Shown in pieces: positions 34,965-46,409 of a stretch of 64,000 bases of DNA (position 1 is the stretch's first letter; each line of letters starts with the position of its first letter). The stretch comes from Gonium pectorale. Lineage: Eukaryota; Chlorophyta; Chlorophyceae; Chlamydomonadales; Volvocaceae. The stretch lies in NCBI GenBank assembly GCA_001584585.1, contig LSYV01000003.1:796865-860864 (forward strand), written 5' to 3'. The notes under the pieces were generated by a model. It was not told the DNA's origin. It did not search any database and was given only the letters and a program-made list of their open reading frames with translations. A program made the translations under genes and the position numbers.

Positions 34965-36026
34965 GGCCAGGTAGTCCCGTGTTACCCCCTCAACGCATGT
35001 TTCATATTCATTTCATGCGTGAGAGCAACATATGAACTCTGCTGCAGAACGTATGGCTCCATTAAGAGGCTGAACCGTACAACACTATAACTTCACCTTT
35101 TGGTATGTAAGGCCATGGGGCAGATATAGGCTTGAGGAGCGCCTCGACGTTCAATCAGATAAGAACAGAAACCCGCGCCGCACCAGCCTCAGGTAATCAC
35201 TGGCTTCAGCAAACTGCAGGAGACTGCAGCCCAGGTAGCATCACTAGGAAGCTGCTCGTGTCAATAATACTGGAGACTGGACTTCGGCTGGAAAGGGCCT
35301 TTGCAGGGAAAGGGGCTTCTCCGGGTAGAGAATGCTTAGAAAGCTTGTGAAAGGCCAGGGATCCACCCCTATGTACGTGCACGCCCGCATACTAACGTCC
35401 TCTTAGGGGTAGGTGGCTTGGTACAAAGCTGGCCATGGAAATGATCAGATGGGCCACGACTACGCCCTCCCCGTCCTGTAGCAAGGCTGGCGGGTTGCAG
35501 GGGAGACTACGCCCTCCCCTGGCGGGTTGTGAGGGAGGTTGAAGGTAACCCGGTACTGATCCCCGCGTATCAGCAAGGCGTCGCGCATTTAGCGTGTCCG
35601 ACAAACCGGCTCTTGAGAACGACTTCCAGAACCGACATGTATGGCACGTACGGCAGTACGGCAGTCCGAGGCGCTTGTCAGGGGGACTCGCAGTTCGGCA
35701 CTCGATGCAGCATTGGGAAGGAGCAATATTTACAATCTTTGCTCACTTGCTCAAGCCGCCTTTGCCGCAAGCGCCGCTCTTGCAGCTTGACCTTACCGGA
35801 TCTATCAACCGCATAGCTTGCGCTTCGAACATAAAGCGTCAAGGCTTGAAGTTTTTCAGTGTAGAAGAGCGGAACGGCCGCTAGCTAGTAATATCATACT
35901 AGACGCCGGGCAAGCAACCTTCACGCGAGGACCGTGCGCTGCGTTCCAACGTACGTTTAGTATTCAGGACTTCGTTCTGGCTTGAAAGGAGCTCAGCGGA
36001 AGGGCAGTCAACCCTGCTCCCATAGC
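34965..36026. promoter_or_regulatory. Divergent promoter interval with a small tandem duplication
   Basis: 1.06 kb between divergent start codons, no coding exon recognised. At 35458-35529 a segment is duplicated with a 47-bp period: GACTACGCCCTCCCC at 35458-35472 and 35505-35519, each followed by CTGGCGGGTTG. Confidence 0.45.
35458..35529. repeat. Imperfect tandem duplication, 47-bp period
   Basis: Two copies of GACTACGCCCTCCCC, each with a downstream CTGGCGGGTTG. The spacing between the two blocks is shorter in the second copy. Confidence 0.75.
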
Positions 36027-37520
36027 ATGGCGAAGCGCAGGGCCGAAGCTGAGTGCACCTGTTCTTTGGGAGACCATGAGTCCATTCCGGCCGGAGCGGA
36101 GCCGTTCTTCATGCCGTTGGGAAAGCGCCAGCGCAGCCGCTCCGCGAGCCGCGCCGCACCACCGTCCCCGTCTGACCAGCTCGCCGTCGACCACGCCTTT
36201 TCGTCCTCCTCGGATGAAATGAGTGACGTGGACCAGAGCGGTGTAGCTTCTCACCATCTGGTGCACGCGGCGAGCGGCAGCGCCCAGGAGTGGGCCGGCG
36301 CGGACGCGTCGGCCTGCCTGCACGACCCGCACCTCGCCGTCCTCGGCCTGCTGACGCCGCCGGCCTGCCCCGAGGCACGGCAGTTTCTCCAACACCTCGT
36401 CACCGCCATGCGGGCTGACGGTCAGCTGGCGGGCTCCAGCAGCGACGGACACTACAGGAGTGCGCCCGCGCAGTGCCTCGGCACCGCCCTGTGGTAAGTA
36501 GGTTGCGGTGGTGGGCCCACCAGTGAAAGGGACCCGCAGTGCAAGACTGGAGCATTTTCCCCGTGTGCGCCTCGGCCAGGGCAGAAAGGCTCGCATGTGA
36601 GGCCGAGGCCGTCGTCCCCCGCCCCTGCCCGGCTCCGCAGGCACGCCTTGGCGGAGCTCAACACGCTGCTGGCGCAGCACTTCTCGGGCCTTCCCACCAG
36701 CATGCTGCGCGGCTACCACTCCTTCGTTAAGGCCCCACGGGCGCAGCTATGGGCGCGGTTTGCGGCTTCACAAGGGGCACAGGTATATGTGTCTATGTGT
36801 TCTATATGTATGATAGCGTGTGCAAGCAGGTCTAGAAAACTATGGCGAACAAAAACACCCAAGCCAGCAGCCGGTGGACTCCCATCCGTGCCGTGCCCGA
36901 CCCAACAAGGCACCCCGGCGGGACTTGACGCTGGCGTGCTTGGCTGGGGCGACATCCAGACAGCAGACCCGGCAGAGCGGGATTCGCGTGTGTCTGCGCG
37001 TGTGCAAACGAGACATGTGCTCTTCCGCATGAACTGGGATGACATTGGTAGCATTCCATCTTTCTCAAGATGGGTCGTTGCGCCTAGATCTGGGGGGCCC
37101 GGTGTGGGCACCGCGAGTGTTATGGCACCAAATGCAACAATGAGGACAAGGCCAATAGCTGTCTCACACGTTCCAGCTTGGATGCCCTTTCTCATGGCTC
37201 TGACCCGACACCTGTTGCTGCCGCTGTTGTTGCCTCATCTGCTTCCGCCGCAGGGCCATGAGGCGGCGTTCGGCAGGGACGGCGGCCCCTCCCACGCGAT
37301 GCTCCTGCGCTTCCTGCTGGAGCACGTGCTGGAGGCCTACCCCAGCGCCTCGGCAGTCGTTTACACCATCGAGGTGCCGCACTGGCTGCGTGGCTGGTGC
37401 GCGCGCTGGGGGCACCCCGGCCACGGCCCCATCCGCGTGATGGCGCTGTTCGCCTATCGGGACAACGGGGCGTTGCCGCCGTCCTCGCCGCGTGTGCTGT
37501 ACATTCCTTGTGCGGAGTGA
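36027..37520 (+). CDS. Unrecognised 291-aa protein
   Basis: Three exons close in frame: 36027-36493, 36641-36782 and 37254-37520. The start is the first ATG (MAKRRAEAECTC). The N-terminus has a basic KRQRSRSASR stretch that could act as a nuclear signal and an acidic Ser-rich patch (SSSSDEMSDVDQ). The middle and last exons are predicted folded, with LAELNTLLAQHFSGLPTSML, MLLRFLLEHVLEAYPSASAV and a conserved-looking end PHWLRGWCARWGHPGHGP followed by IRVMALFAYRDNG. I cannot assign a family. TGTAA lies 129 nt after the stop, which supports the 3' end. Confidence 0.65.
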
Positions 37521-37648
37521 AGCGCGGCAGGGCTCGGGGCTCAGCCACGATACATTTCGACGGGACTGGCTTCATTGATACCTGCTCGTATAGTTGGCTC
37601 AAACACTGACCTGACCTGACAAATGCTGTTTGCGGAGGCACCGGCGCG

Positions 37649-37653
37649 TGTAA
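37649..37653 (+). terminator. Candidate poly(A) signal TGTAA for the 291-aa gene
   Basis: TGTAA on the plus strand 129 nt past the stop at 37520. Confidence 0.45.
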
Positions 37654-39355
37654 GCCGTGTGCCAGGCTGCAAGGTCATTAGTTGACCGCATGTCTTGACT
37701 GACGTTGGTGGACGGTCTTTACGGTTCCGAGTGCCCTGAGCGTCGCTCCACTCAACTTCCGAGTCTCGGTTGCATGAATCCGAGTCTTGGCTGCACGGAG
37801 ATAGCGAGTGATTTCGCGCGACGGTTTTGCGATTGTCCCGTCATGTACGTTGCACATGTTTTATAGGAGAGCGGCGTGTCTGTGGGCTATGCATTGAGGT
37901 CCCGGGACGCTCACCTCGCAGCCGGCAAGAGGGTCTCACGTGGCCTTGTGTGAACTAGGTAATAATGCCAGGATGCATGGTGGTAGGAGGGCACAGACAT
38001 CCCACGCTTCGACGGCGCATGCGCTACTTTGATGGCATATGGCCACAAGCAGACTTCGCGGTATTGTTTCTTCTGGAGAGGCTCTTGGGACAACCTCCGC
38101 ACATCGCTCAACGGCAGCTTTTGCTCAGTTCCGCGCATTTGGTTCCGCCAGGTGCTTGGGCGGTCCGCTTTTTGTTCGTTTTCCCCGTCATGGCGCTACC
38201 AGGCCCATGAGCCGTATGTGCTGCGGCATTGCTCGATTCGCTGTGCTGCAGCTGCGCGCTTGGATCTGTGTGCTGCCAGTGTCCGTTGCACCCTCACGCG
38301 GCGAGCTATCCGTGCTTTGTCTTCCGGGCATGCGTGCCCGTTGCCAATGAGCCGATGTGTCTTCCGAATAACGACGTGACGAATGCATCATTACCTGAAT
38401 CATGTGGGTGTTTTTCCAGCACAACAGCGCTATGTGCTTTCATCCCTGAGTGCGATGGGTTCTGCGAGGCTCAGATGGTGGTGCACATCGTTCTCATGTT
38501 CCCTTAGCGTTCGGGACGTATGCTGTGATGCTCATGGTCGTTTTAACATCATTTTCCGCGTGCATCAGTTGTAGTTGGATGCATTAAAGTTGCACGCAGT
38601 ATGCGGCACTCCCCTGTGGCCATAGCCCCTGCCTGTAACGATTCAGCATACACGCTGTGTGTTGCTGTTCCTACGGCACTGTTCAGGCAAGCTGGTGAGA
38701 CATGTGACCTGGGATGCCATGGGGTGACTCTGCTGCAGGCAGGGTGATGACCCATGGTTCACTACAGAACGCGCACAGCGTCACGCTCGTTACGACTTGA
38801 GTATATCTCGCTTGTCGGAGGCAGGGCAGTTGACCCTGTTCGGTAGCGCCCGCACACACAAGGCTCCGACAGCGGTATAACCGTGACTGCATCCCACCCA
38901 CGCCACGTTCCCTATCCAGTTTCTGACCCTTTAGCGGTTCACCTTCTCGTGATGGAGCACACGTGCAACGCGGCCGAATCCGGCCAGGCATCTCCCATCG
39001 GCTGCTCTACCCCGCCGCTGATGCCTTTCCCCAGACCCTTTCCCCCTTTCTTTGATTGTGATTGTTGAAGATGCGGACCTCTGGGGTCACCTTTCAGTTT
39101 CACACACCAATCCGCCCGAAAGACCCCACGTCCCAGCACCCCAGCCGCAAGCCGCAAGACAGCAATTAGTCCATGCTGCCCCCGACATGTCGGGCCATCC
39201 CAGACGCTGCGGCTGCAGAGTCGATTTGCCGACAGCGACTGTCCCCAGTCGGCCGCTGCCGTCCCGCGCTGTGGATCCATAGTTGCTGGTCCAGCTGAGT
39301 ATTTCCGTGCCGTGAGGACAGGCGCTGGAGACGAGAGACCGATGAGCCGCCAATG
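37654..39355. other. Convergent intergenic interval
   Basis: 1.7 kb between the 291-aa gene and the eS25 gene. I see no coding exon, structured RNA or clear repeat; the open frames are short and without resemblance to known proteins. Confidence 0.45.
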
Positions 39356-39360
39356 TTACA
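39356..39360 (-). terminator. Candidate poly(A) signal TGTAA for RPS25
   Basis: TGTAA on the minus strand only about 16 nt after the RPS25 stop. It would make an unusually short 3' UTR, so a more distal signal may be the real one. Confidence 0.35.
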
Positions 39361-39375
39361 CGCCGACGACCAAAA

Positions 39376-39699
39376 TTACGCGCTGGTGGCGCGGGTGTAC
39401 ACCAGCTGCGAGTGGTGGGCCACGAGGGGCTTGATGAGGCCCTTGTTGACCAGCTCCTTGATGGCAGCGCGCGCGAGGCTGCCACCAATGCGAAGGCGGT
39501 CCGCCAGCACCGAGGGCGAAATCATCTTGTACTTCGGCACCTCGTTAAGCAGCTTCTCATAGACCGCCTTGTCGAAGAGCACGGCGTTGTTGACCTTCTC
39601 CTTCATCTTGCCCTTGCTCCACTTCTTCCGCTTGCCCTTGCTGCTGTTGGCCGCAGCCAAGGCCTTGGCCTCCTTCGACTTCTGCTCCTTGGGGGCCAT
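39376..39699 (-). CDS. RPS25: 40S ribosomal protein eS25
   Basis: A single uninterrupted frame of 107 residues on the minus strand. It starts [20 protein letters not shown], has the Lys-rich [20 protein letters not shown] segment, and then the conserved eS25 winged-helix core: [40 protein letters not shown] and [15 protein letters not shown]. Length and order match eukaryotic eS25, a small-subunit protein of the head region near the decoding site that also matters for IRES-driven initiation (established knowledge). It is the only gene in the window with no intron in its coding region. Confidence 0.97.
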   Translation of the reverse strand: MAPKEQKSKEAKALAAANSSKGKRKKWSKGKMKEKVNNAVLFDKAVYEKLLNEVPKYKMISPSVLADRLRIGGSLARAAIKELVNKGLIKPLVAHHSQLVYTRATSA

Positions 39700-42600
39700 T
39701 TTGGAAAGGAAGAGGGGAGATAGTGCGGGGCGTAGAAGTTAAGGGGCGTCTGAAGGGCGGCGTACGACGAGCCTGTGTTCTGAACCCAGCCAAGGCTCAA
39801 AACATCAACTGTCCATACACACATCATGCGGCACACATATAAACTGAGACTAGGGTGCTCAACCACCTCAGCGTAGATGTATAAGCCCTGCCGCAGGCGG
39901 AGTCTTGGCCTAGGAAGGAGGAATCTGCGCATTGGAATTGAGTGACCATTCTGTACACGAGCTTGCGCACCGAGTCCTCGCTGATACACCGAAGGGTGAC
40001 CCAGGCCATTTTTCCGCGATGGCGCAACCAGGCAAGACGGCGACGCTGGAGCTGCTCAGCTGGAGTCGCTTGCGGTCATTACCCTGGAGACGCGGGCGCA
40101 GGTTTGTCGCCTGGCAATGTGGGACAGGGTTGGGTGTTACGTATAGGCACGCGTATGGCGGAGCGGGGCTGGGTACTGGTGTGGGCATGCCTCAGCCTTG
40201 GGATTTTTTTACAAAAGCGTAATGCGTACCGGACTGTGAACTGGATGACAGGCTAGTGACGCCTGGGTAACTGCGAGGCCATGGGGTCTTGGCTCTGTGT
40301 CGGCACCACGCAGCCCGGGTCGCCGCGCGGCCCTGTGTGTTGCCCCTCCCCTTGCGCCCCTTTGCTTTTCTTACCCTGACCTTTGCGGTGGCAGGCTTTG
40401 CCCCTAGTCATTGACGGCTGGGCTGCGCTGCTACACGCACTGTCTCGGACGGCTGAGCGGCTTCGCCACTCACTCGGCCCTTGCACACCGGCGCTGTCGG
40501 TCTTAAGGCTTGCAGCGCAGGCGAGTGCGGAGGCACGGAAGCGCGCGGCCTGGCGGCGGCGCTGAGGTGCTGGGGAGCGGCTTGCGGGCCGGTGTGCCGC
40601 TCAGCGCGGGCCTGTGGCGGAGGCAGCATGCGGGCCGAAAAGGGAGCCGGTTGCGGGACGCTCCAGCCGCCAGCCGCAAGCGGTGAGCCCGCGTTAGGGA
40701 TGGCGGTCAAAGGCTGCGGTGGACGCTCGGCCGTGAAATGTGCCTGCTGGGCGCAGGATGGCTCCGTCAGGGGTTGGCTGCGCCCCCGCCCGCGAGGCCC
40801 CCGCACGTGGCGATGGTGGCGGCGGGGGTGTAGGATGAGGGTCCCATGCATACGCCGACGCCACGTTTGGTTGCTACGGTGCAACGGTGAGATGTCTTGC
40901 CGCTTAGCGCACTAAACATCGTTGGTTGAAGCGCGTCCGCCCAGGTTACCCAGGCGCTGTTGGCGGGGTGATACGGCAAGGTCGTACCCGCTGCAGCGCA
41001 CACGGGGGCGTCATACCAGGCGCTGGTATCACCGTAAGGGAGCCGACCTGCGCTACGCGGCCAAAGGAGCTGAGGCTGCGTCGCGCAGCCTCGGTGGCAG
41101 TGGGCTGACGACGACGGGGTGATGACGGAGGCGATGACTTTGGCGTCGGGCCGCTCTACCTGGCTGTGGCTTACAGCTCCCATGGACTCCACACTGGTGT
41201 CTGTGCACGGGCCCACTCCCAAAGGGATGGCCTTGCCGCAAGTCGCTGCGACAGAACTGGTGTGGCGCGCACCTGCTGCGCCGTTGCCGCATGTTGACGG
41301 AATGCCCGCGGCGCGAGTGCGGGAGCACGCGAGAGGGCGTGCCCTTTGCTGCCATATCCACTGCCCCAGCGGTGGCCTCCTGGCGGTTCCACCAGCGCGG
41401 AGGGAGCGTGGCCGCCATGCACCTCGCAAGCTGGCTCTGCTGCTGCCTGCAGCTGCTCCGAGGAGCAGGGCAGGTCCAACGCCAGGCAACGCCACCCTTC
41501 GCTATGCTGCCGGCCGGTGGTGGTGGCGGAGGCGGTGGTAGCAGTAGTAGAGGCTAAGATGGGAGCGCCAAAGCCAATCTATGTGCTGCGACTCGGTACC
41601 TTGGCTGCAGCTTCTGAGGCCGTGCATGGTGACTGGCGCCCTCCCCCCCCCCCCNNNNNNNNNNNNNNNNNNNNNNNNNNNNNNNNNNNNNNNNNNNNNN
41701 NNNNNNNNNNNNNNNNNNNNNNNNNNNNNNNNNNNNNNNNNNNNNNNNNNNNNNNNNNNNNNNNNNNNNNNNNNNNNNNNNNNNNNNNNNNNNNNNNNNN
41801 NNNNNNNNNNNNNNNNNNNNNNNNNNNNNNNNNNNNNNNNNNNNNNNNNNNNNNNNNCGACCGCGCCCCGCGTGTGTAAGCGCGCAGCGCATCGGCCGTC
41901 GCGGAGGGAACTGATTTTCCCCGGGGCTACACCGGGGCTGTGACTGCACCAGCAGTACAGCCTCTATTGCTGTCTTAATGGGGCGTTGGCGGCCGGTGGT
42001 CCCTTCTCGGCCGCTTTACTACTTCGCGGCGCTGAGCCCGTTTCGCTGCGTATGTTGGCCTCCGCCAGGGCATGCGCACATTGGGTGCGATGCCCTTGCG
42101 CTTGATCGAGGTGGTGTAACGTCCAGGACTCCAGGCGTGCGATGACATAGTTCTGCGGTTGCGATGCGATAGTCATTATTGCATGTTACATACGGCAGGC
42201 CGCCCGACATGGGACCGGTGTACTTCCCGGGTCACGGCCACCCGCTTCACAACTTCGGGTCTACGGTAGTAACTCGGCCGTGTGCACCCCATAGTTCAGT
42301 GTTTACAGTGATAAGGCAATGGCGCAGCTAACACCACGACATGAGCACAATATGTAGAGCTTTGGTCAACCAACGGCAGTCCCAGCATGCGCTTTCGATG
42401 CTGGTCGTATCATAATCGAGCAGCAATACACTTAATAGTCAGGCTCATTACATCGTGCGTCCAGTCGTGTCCCCGGCCTGGTTGAGGGGAAGCACGTGGT
42501 AGCGCGAGGCGGGGCGCACATAAAGCAACACGTGTATGGCAGCGAGGTGCCACACCCTAGGTCCCTAGCAGATCCTGCACGAGACTCGCATCAGGGCACA

Positions 42601-42700
42601 GCGCTCCTAACCCGCCACAAAGCAGCAACGTACCGCGTGCTTCAAAATAGATGGTGCGAAACCGACATCATAATGTGACTGATAATGCCTGCTGCGCTAC
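39700..42700. other. Poorly resolved 3-kb region around the assembly gap
   Basis: Upstream of RPS25 lies its promoter. Beyond that, 40.2-41.6 kb is GC-rich with overlapping open frames on both strands, none with a family resemblance. The longest minus-strand frame, 40767-41495, reads YGDTSAWYDAPVCAAAG and SAWVTWADALQPTMFSAL, and could be exonic, but no splice partner is clear and the N gap removes what might follow. From 41.95 to 42.65 kb nothing coding is visible; TTACA at about 42185, 42302 and 42447 could be minus-strand poly(A) signals. Confidence 0.35.
41655..41857. other. Assembly gap (203 N)
   Basis: A run of 203 N immediately after a C homopolymer of 12 bases. The gap probably marks a poly-C/G or other hard-to-sequence stretch. 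Confidence 0.99.
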
Positions 42701-42723
42701 CAAACATGCTCCTCGGCAGATGC

Positions 42724-43110
42724 CTAGACCACAGGCGAGCCGCGCGCGCCGGCGCGGCCGTGTACCCGGGAGCGGATGTGGTGCGGCACGGGGGCAGCGT
42801 CATCACCGCCGCCGCGCTGGTGCAGGCCGTAGGGTTGGCGGGCGGCGGCAGCGGCAGCGGTGGCGCTGAACGCGGCGGCGCGGGGGTGGTTGTAGGCAGT
42901 GGCGGCGCCCCGGCGGTCCGCGGTCGGAGAGCAGCGGGAAGGGGTGATGGGGCCATCCCGCGCGGCGGCGGTGGCAGGGGCGGTGGGCGTGGGCGCGCTG
43001 CCGTTGGGGACGTTGGTCGAGCTACCGCAGCCGCTGTCGGAAGTCCGCATGTGCGACATCAGCAGGCGCCGCTCGTCCCAAGACAGGTCCTGGTGTGCGA
43101 GCGGGGCGCG
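42724..43110 (-). CDS. Candidate minus-strand exon, product unknown
   Basis: After a good acceptor (CTCGCACACCAG on the minus strand, near 43100) the frame reads DLSWDERRLLMSHMRTSDSG, which looks like real folded protein, then turns into Ala/Pro/Thr low complexity. It is not in a resolved gene model. It may belong with the minus-strand exon ending at 44444 or with a gene cut by the gap. Confidence 0.25.
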   Translation of the reverse strand, partial: RAPLAHQDLSWDERRLLMSHMRTSDSGCGSSTNVPNGSAPTPTAPATAAARDGPITPSRCSPTADRRGAATAYNHPRAAAFSATAAAAAARQPYGLHQRGGGDDAAPVPHHIRSRVHGRAGARGSPVV

Positions 43111-44443
43111 CGGCAAGGACGGGAGGGGTAGAACATGGCCGATTCGTTGTCGGTCGACGATCATGGGACAGGGTGCAGGGAGCCAGGCTACTGGATGATG
43201 CGCATGACATCGCGGTGCGCGCCCGGCTGGCGGGCAAGCTTGCCCACGGCCGCTGCAGGGAAGAGATAGAGACCTGCGACCCATGGGTCGGCTCAGCAAA
43301 GCCACACCCATCGGCAACCATGTTGAGCGCGTGACGACGCGGTGCGGCCAGCGCGGGCGGACGTAGCGCTAGAACTGATGTGCCCCAAGGCCATGGCGCA
43401 TTCCGGGGGCAAACCTGATACGAGGCGCGCGGACCGTAGACATCCTGGGCAGCAGCATCCCTGGCGGGACGGTTGGGGTAGCTCATGCTTGCTGTGGGTG
43501 GACACGTCGTGAATGCGGGGCTGCGACACTGATCAGCCGTGTCGGGCCGACCGGGCGAAGCCGGGCTGACGTCCGCAAGCAGAAAAGTGCAAATGCAGTC
43601 GCCGGTACAAACGAACGCAACCGCGGTCCCCGCAAGTCCGAGCGCCTCGTCAGAAGCCTTAGCTCCCAGAAAGGCCGCTGTGGGAATGATGTGCTTTAAC
43701 CGTCGGACGGTCCTTAACCAATCAATCGTCCGGGCTCAAACTTTGATCCAAGTTTCTTGAACCATGGGTCGTATTGGCACTCGGCGACCTGGGATTTCTC
43801 CTCCAGTTTCTTCCTTCAGTGCCGACAAAATCGTCGAGCCGGCCAACGGCGGCCGCCTACAGCGGTTGGCCCCGCGCTCGCCGTCGCTGGCGCCGCCCTG
43901 GCCGCGGCCCTGGCTGCCACCCTCCGCCACGTCAAAGCAGTTGTGACCGACCGCCATACCATCAGGGGTGCAGGCCACTGCTGTGCTTCTCGGCGCCCTC
44001 GGTTGGGTATGTCGGTAGAGGCTGCCTTCCCCGTTTCTGGTCCACAATCTGCGCTTGCCCGTCTCCACGGCCACTGCTGACGTCCGACTGGGTCGGACAG
44101 GCCGGCAATGCAAAGTAACACCGCTGCACCCACACCGTCCCTGCCGGAGCACCGCCTCTCAGTCAGGGCCGTCGGGATGATGACATACCGTTGTCAGAGT
44201 GCCGACAGAGCAGAGGGCCTGGCCTCTCACCAGTTGCCCCACGTCCGAACACGAACGACCGACAGAGTCCGCCTCGCCGTCAGCAAACACAGCATGTACG
44301 GTGTGTAAAAACAAGCGCAGAATGAATGCATGTATGCTGTATCAAACATGCCGTGGCGGCTACCACACTAGCCCCTTTGCCGCAACTGTCCGATGGCGCA
44401 ACTGTCAACGCCCCAGCAGACTCGGCGCAAGCCACCATACACA

Positions 44444-44857
44444 CTACTCTATGTACACGGGCGAGCGGTTATCAAACAGGTTGCCCAGTCGCAGCGACAG
44501 CGGCCCCTCCGCCGCTCCCACCCGCAGCGCCAGCCGCAGCGACCACCTGACCAGGCGCCGCACTCGGCCCCGCAAGTCGAGTGGGCCGGCCCCGACCGGG
44601 CCAGGCTGCTGGTGCTGCTGGTGCTGCACCGGATGCCCGGCCGCCTCCGGCATGGGCGCAGCGGCCGGCTCGCGCTGCGCCCAGCCGGGGCCAGCCGGCT
44701 CCTCGGGCCCCACCACATCGGCCAGCAGCTGGGCGGCCATGCCATGGACCGTGTCGTGGAGCTTGCAAATTGGGTTTGGGGACGGTGGGGCACCGTCCAC
44801 GGCGGCAGCGGGCGCAAGGCTCTCCACCAGGCCGACACGTAGGATGTGGAGTCCCAG
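44444..44857 (-). CDS. Candidate terminal exon, product unknown
   Basis: The minus strand has a clear acceptor (TTTGTACTTTGCAG) followed by an open frame starting LGLHILRVGLVESLAPAAAV, with NPICKLHDTVHGMAAQLLAD in the middle and ending RLGNLFDNRSPVYIE and stop, 137 residues. It looks like the C-terminus of a folded helical protein. Possible upstream pieces on the same strand are WRGTISRLVGDVSGMNEVG (about 45600-45660) and RRMGADVLNWLQ followed by a GTACGC donor (about 46020-46060). I could not link them into one verified frame and do not recognise the family. Confidence 0.35.
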   Translation of the reverse strand: MGLHILRVGLVESLAPAAAVDGAPPSPNPICKLHDTVHGMAAQLLADVVGPEEPAGPGWAQREPAAAPMPEAAGHPVQHQQHQQPGPVGAGPLDLRGRVRRLVRWSLRLALRVGAAEGPLSLRLGNLFDNRSPVYIE

Positions 44858-45033
44858 CTGCAAAGTACAAATAGCGATGTAGGACGGGCATGTTAGCCCG
44901 TAACATGGACGTTGATACATGTTCACGCCACGTCCACATCTCTGCTCTTCATCGACAGCAACCGGCGGGTCATAGCTGGGGCGTACAACAGCATTGTCAC
45001 GAGGGATGTGCCGAGTCGCCTGGGTTTGCTCAC

Positions 45034-45105
45034 GCAGCAGTGCCGTATGCAGCAGTGCCGTATGCAGCAGTGCCGTATGCACAGTGCCGTATGCAGCAGT
45101 GCGCA
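45034..45105. repeat. 15-bp tandem repeat, about four units
   Basis: GCAGCAGTGCCGTAT is repeated three times exactly (45034-45078), followed by a unit one base shorter and a partial unit. Confidence 0.85.
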
Positions 45106-46409
45106 GCAGACCGCTGAATTAGGTTAGTGCAGCTGATAGGAGTCTGGGTTGGCACGGCGCATCTGGAACCCGCCCACCTGCCCGCGCCGTTCAGCGCGCC
45201 GCCCGGCCGAGCAAGCTCCCCCCCATCCGCGCAGCCCCGTCACGCTCCCCTTCTATGGCCAGCACAGTAGGGGCTCGGTGGCTAGACGAGCGAGCTGGGC
45301 AGTACCGGAGACGGTGACAAAGGCGCACAGCGATGCGCGCCTCTGTTGATATGTGCTCAACACTCATATACCCTTGGAAAGATGAGGGAAGTAATACGAC
45401 CAGTGGCCGGGCGCTTACCCCCCTCAACAGCCTCGCAGAATTGCAAGCAGCGTCCTCAGCGCAAGTCAGCAACGAGCAACATCACCAATGGCGCGTATGA
45501 CATTGGCCGCACAAGGAAAGGGCGCAAGCGCGCGGACCGACCCGCGCATTGCGCTGAGGCCCCGTGCCCGTCCCTGGTAGCCACAGCTTCTGGCCGCTCC
45601 AGTGACCCTTGCCCACCTCGTTCATGCCGCTGACATCCCCCACCAGCCGGCTAATCGTGCCGCGCCACGTGTGAGCCTGAGGAGCCCGCCGGCGGAAAGG
45701 TCGTCCGCAGGCAAAGCCCGAAACGTTTGGACAGGCGAGCATGGGTTAGTCGTACAGGCGCCCGGCCATGCCTGGTTTCATTCATGGCCAACGGGGGCCC
45801 AGTGACCTGCCCATGCTCATGTGAGTTCGCGGCGAGGATGGAGAATTGAAGGGGAAAGGGTATGAATAACGACGAGCTGGGGAGGATGGGGAGATCAAGC
45901 ACCGGGTGGGGGTGCGGGGGAACCAACAACGAAGCGCAATGTCACACAATACGACAGCATGGCGCCTGCACGCGGCAGTACAGTACACTTCGGCAATGAA
46001 TTTGTGGAACGGGCGGGCGTACCTGCAGCCAGTTTAGCACATCGGCCCCCATCCGCCGCTGTCGTTTGGCCTGAGGTGCGCAAACGGCAAACCCAGCCCC
46101 GTTGGGGGGACGCTCCGTTCCTAGGCAACCCTGTGACGCCATGCGGCGTTGTAAAGTGCGCGCAAGCCTCGCACCGGTCACGGAGACATACTACACACGC
46201 GCGTAGCAGGCAGGCAGGGGCAACGGCGCGCCGATCGGTGACTTGCCCCAGCTGCGGTTGTCGTGCAGTGCCCGGGGCCGTACTCCATCTCAGTCAGCTC
46301 CTGCGGAGGGAGCCCACGCGCCTTCAGGTCTTTGTGCTCTTGCTGGCTCGGCAAGGAATGGACACGCCGTTGGCCATGCCACCAGTGCCATACGTGCGCA
46401 TGTGCATCG

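Noticed and set aside
36713..37195. A 160-codon minus-strand open frame
   Set aside because: It is antisense to an intron and exon of the 291-aa gene and has no recognisable features.
45034..45105. A CRISPR-like repeat array
   Set aside because: Units are contiguous without spacers; it is an ordinary minisatellite in a eukaryotic nuclear genome.
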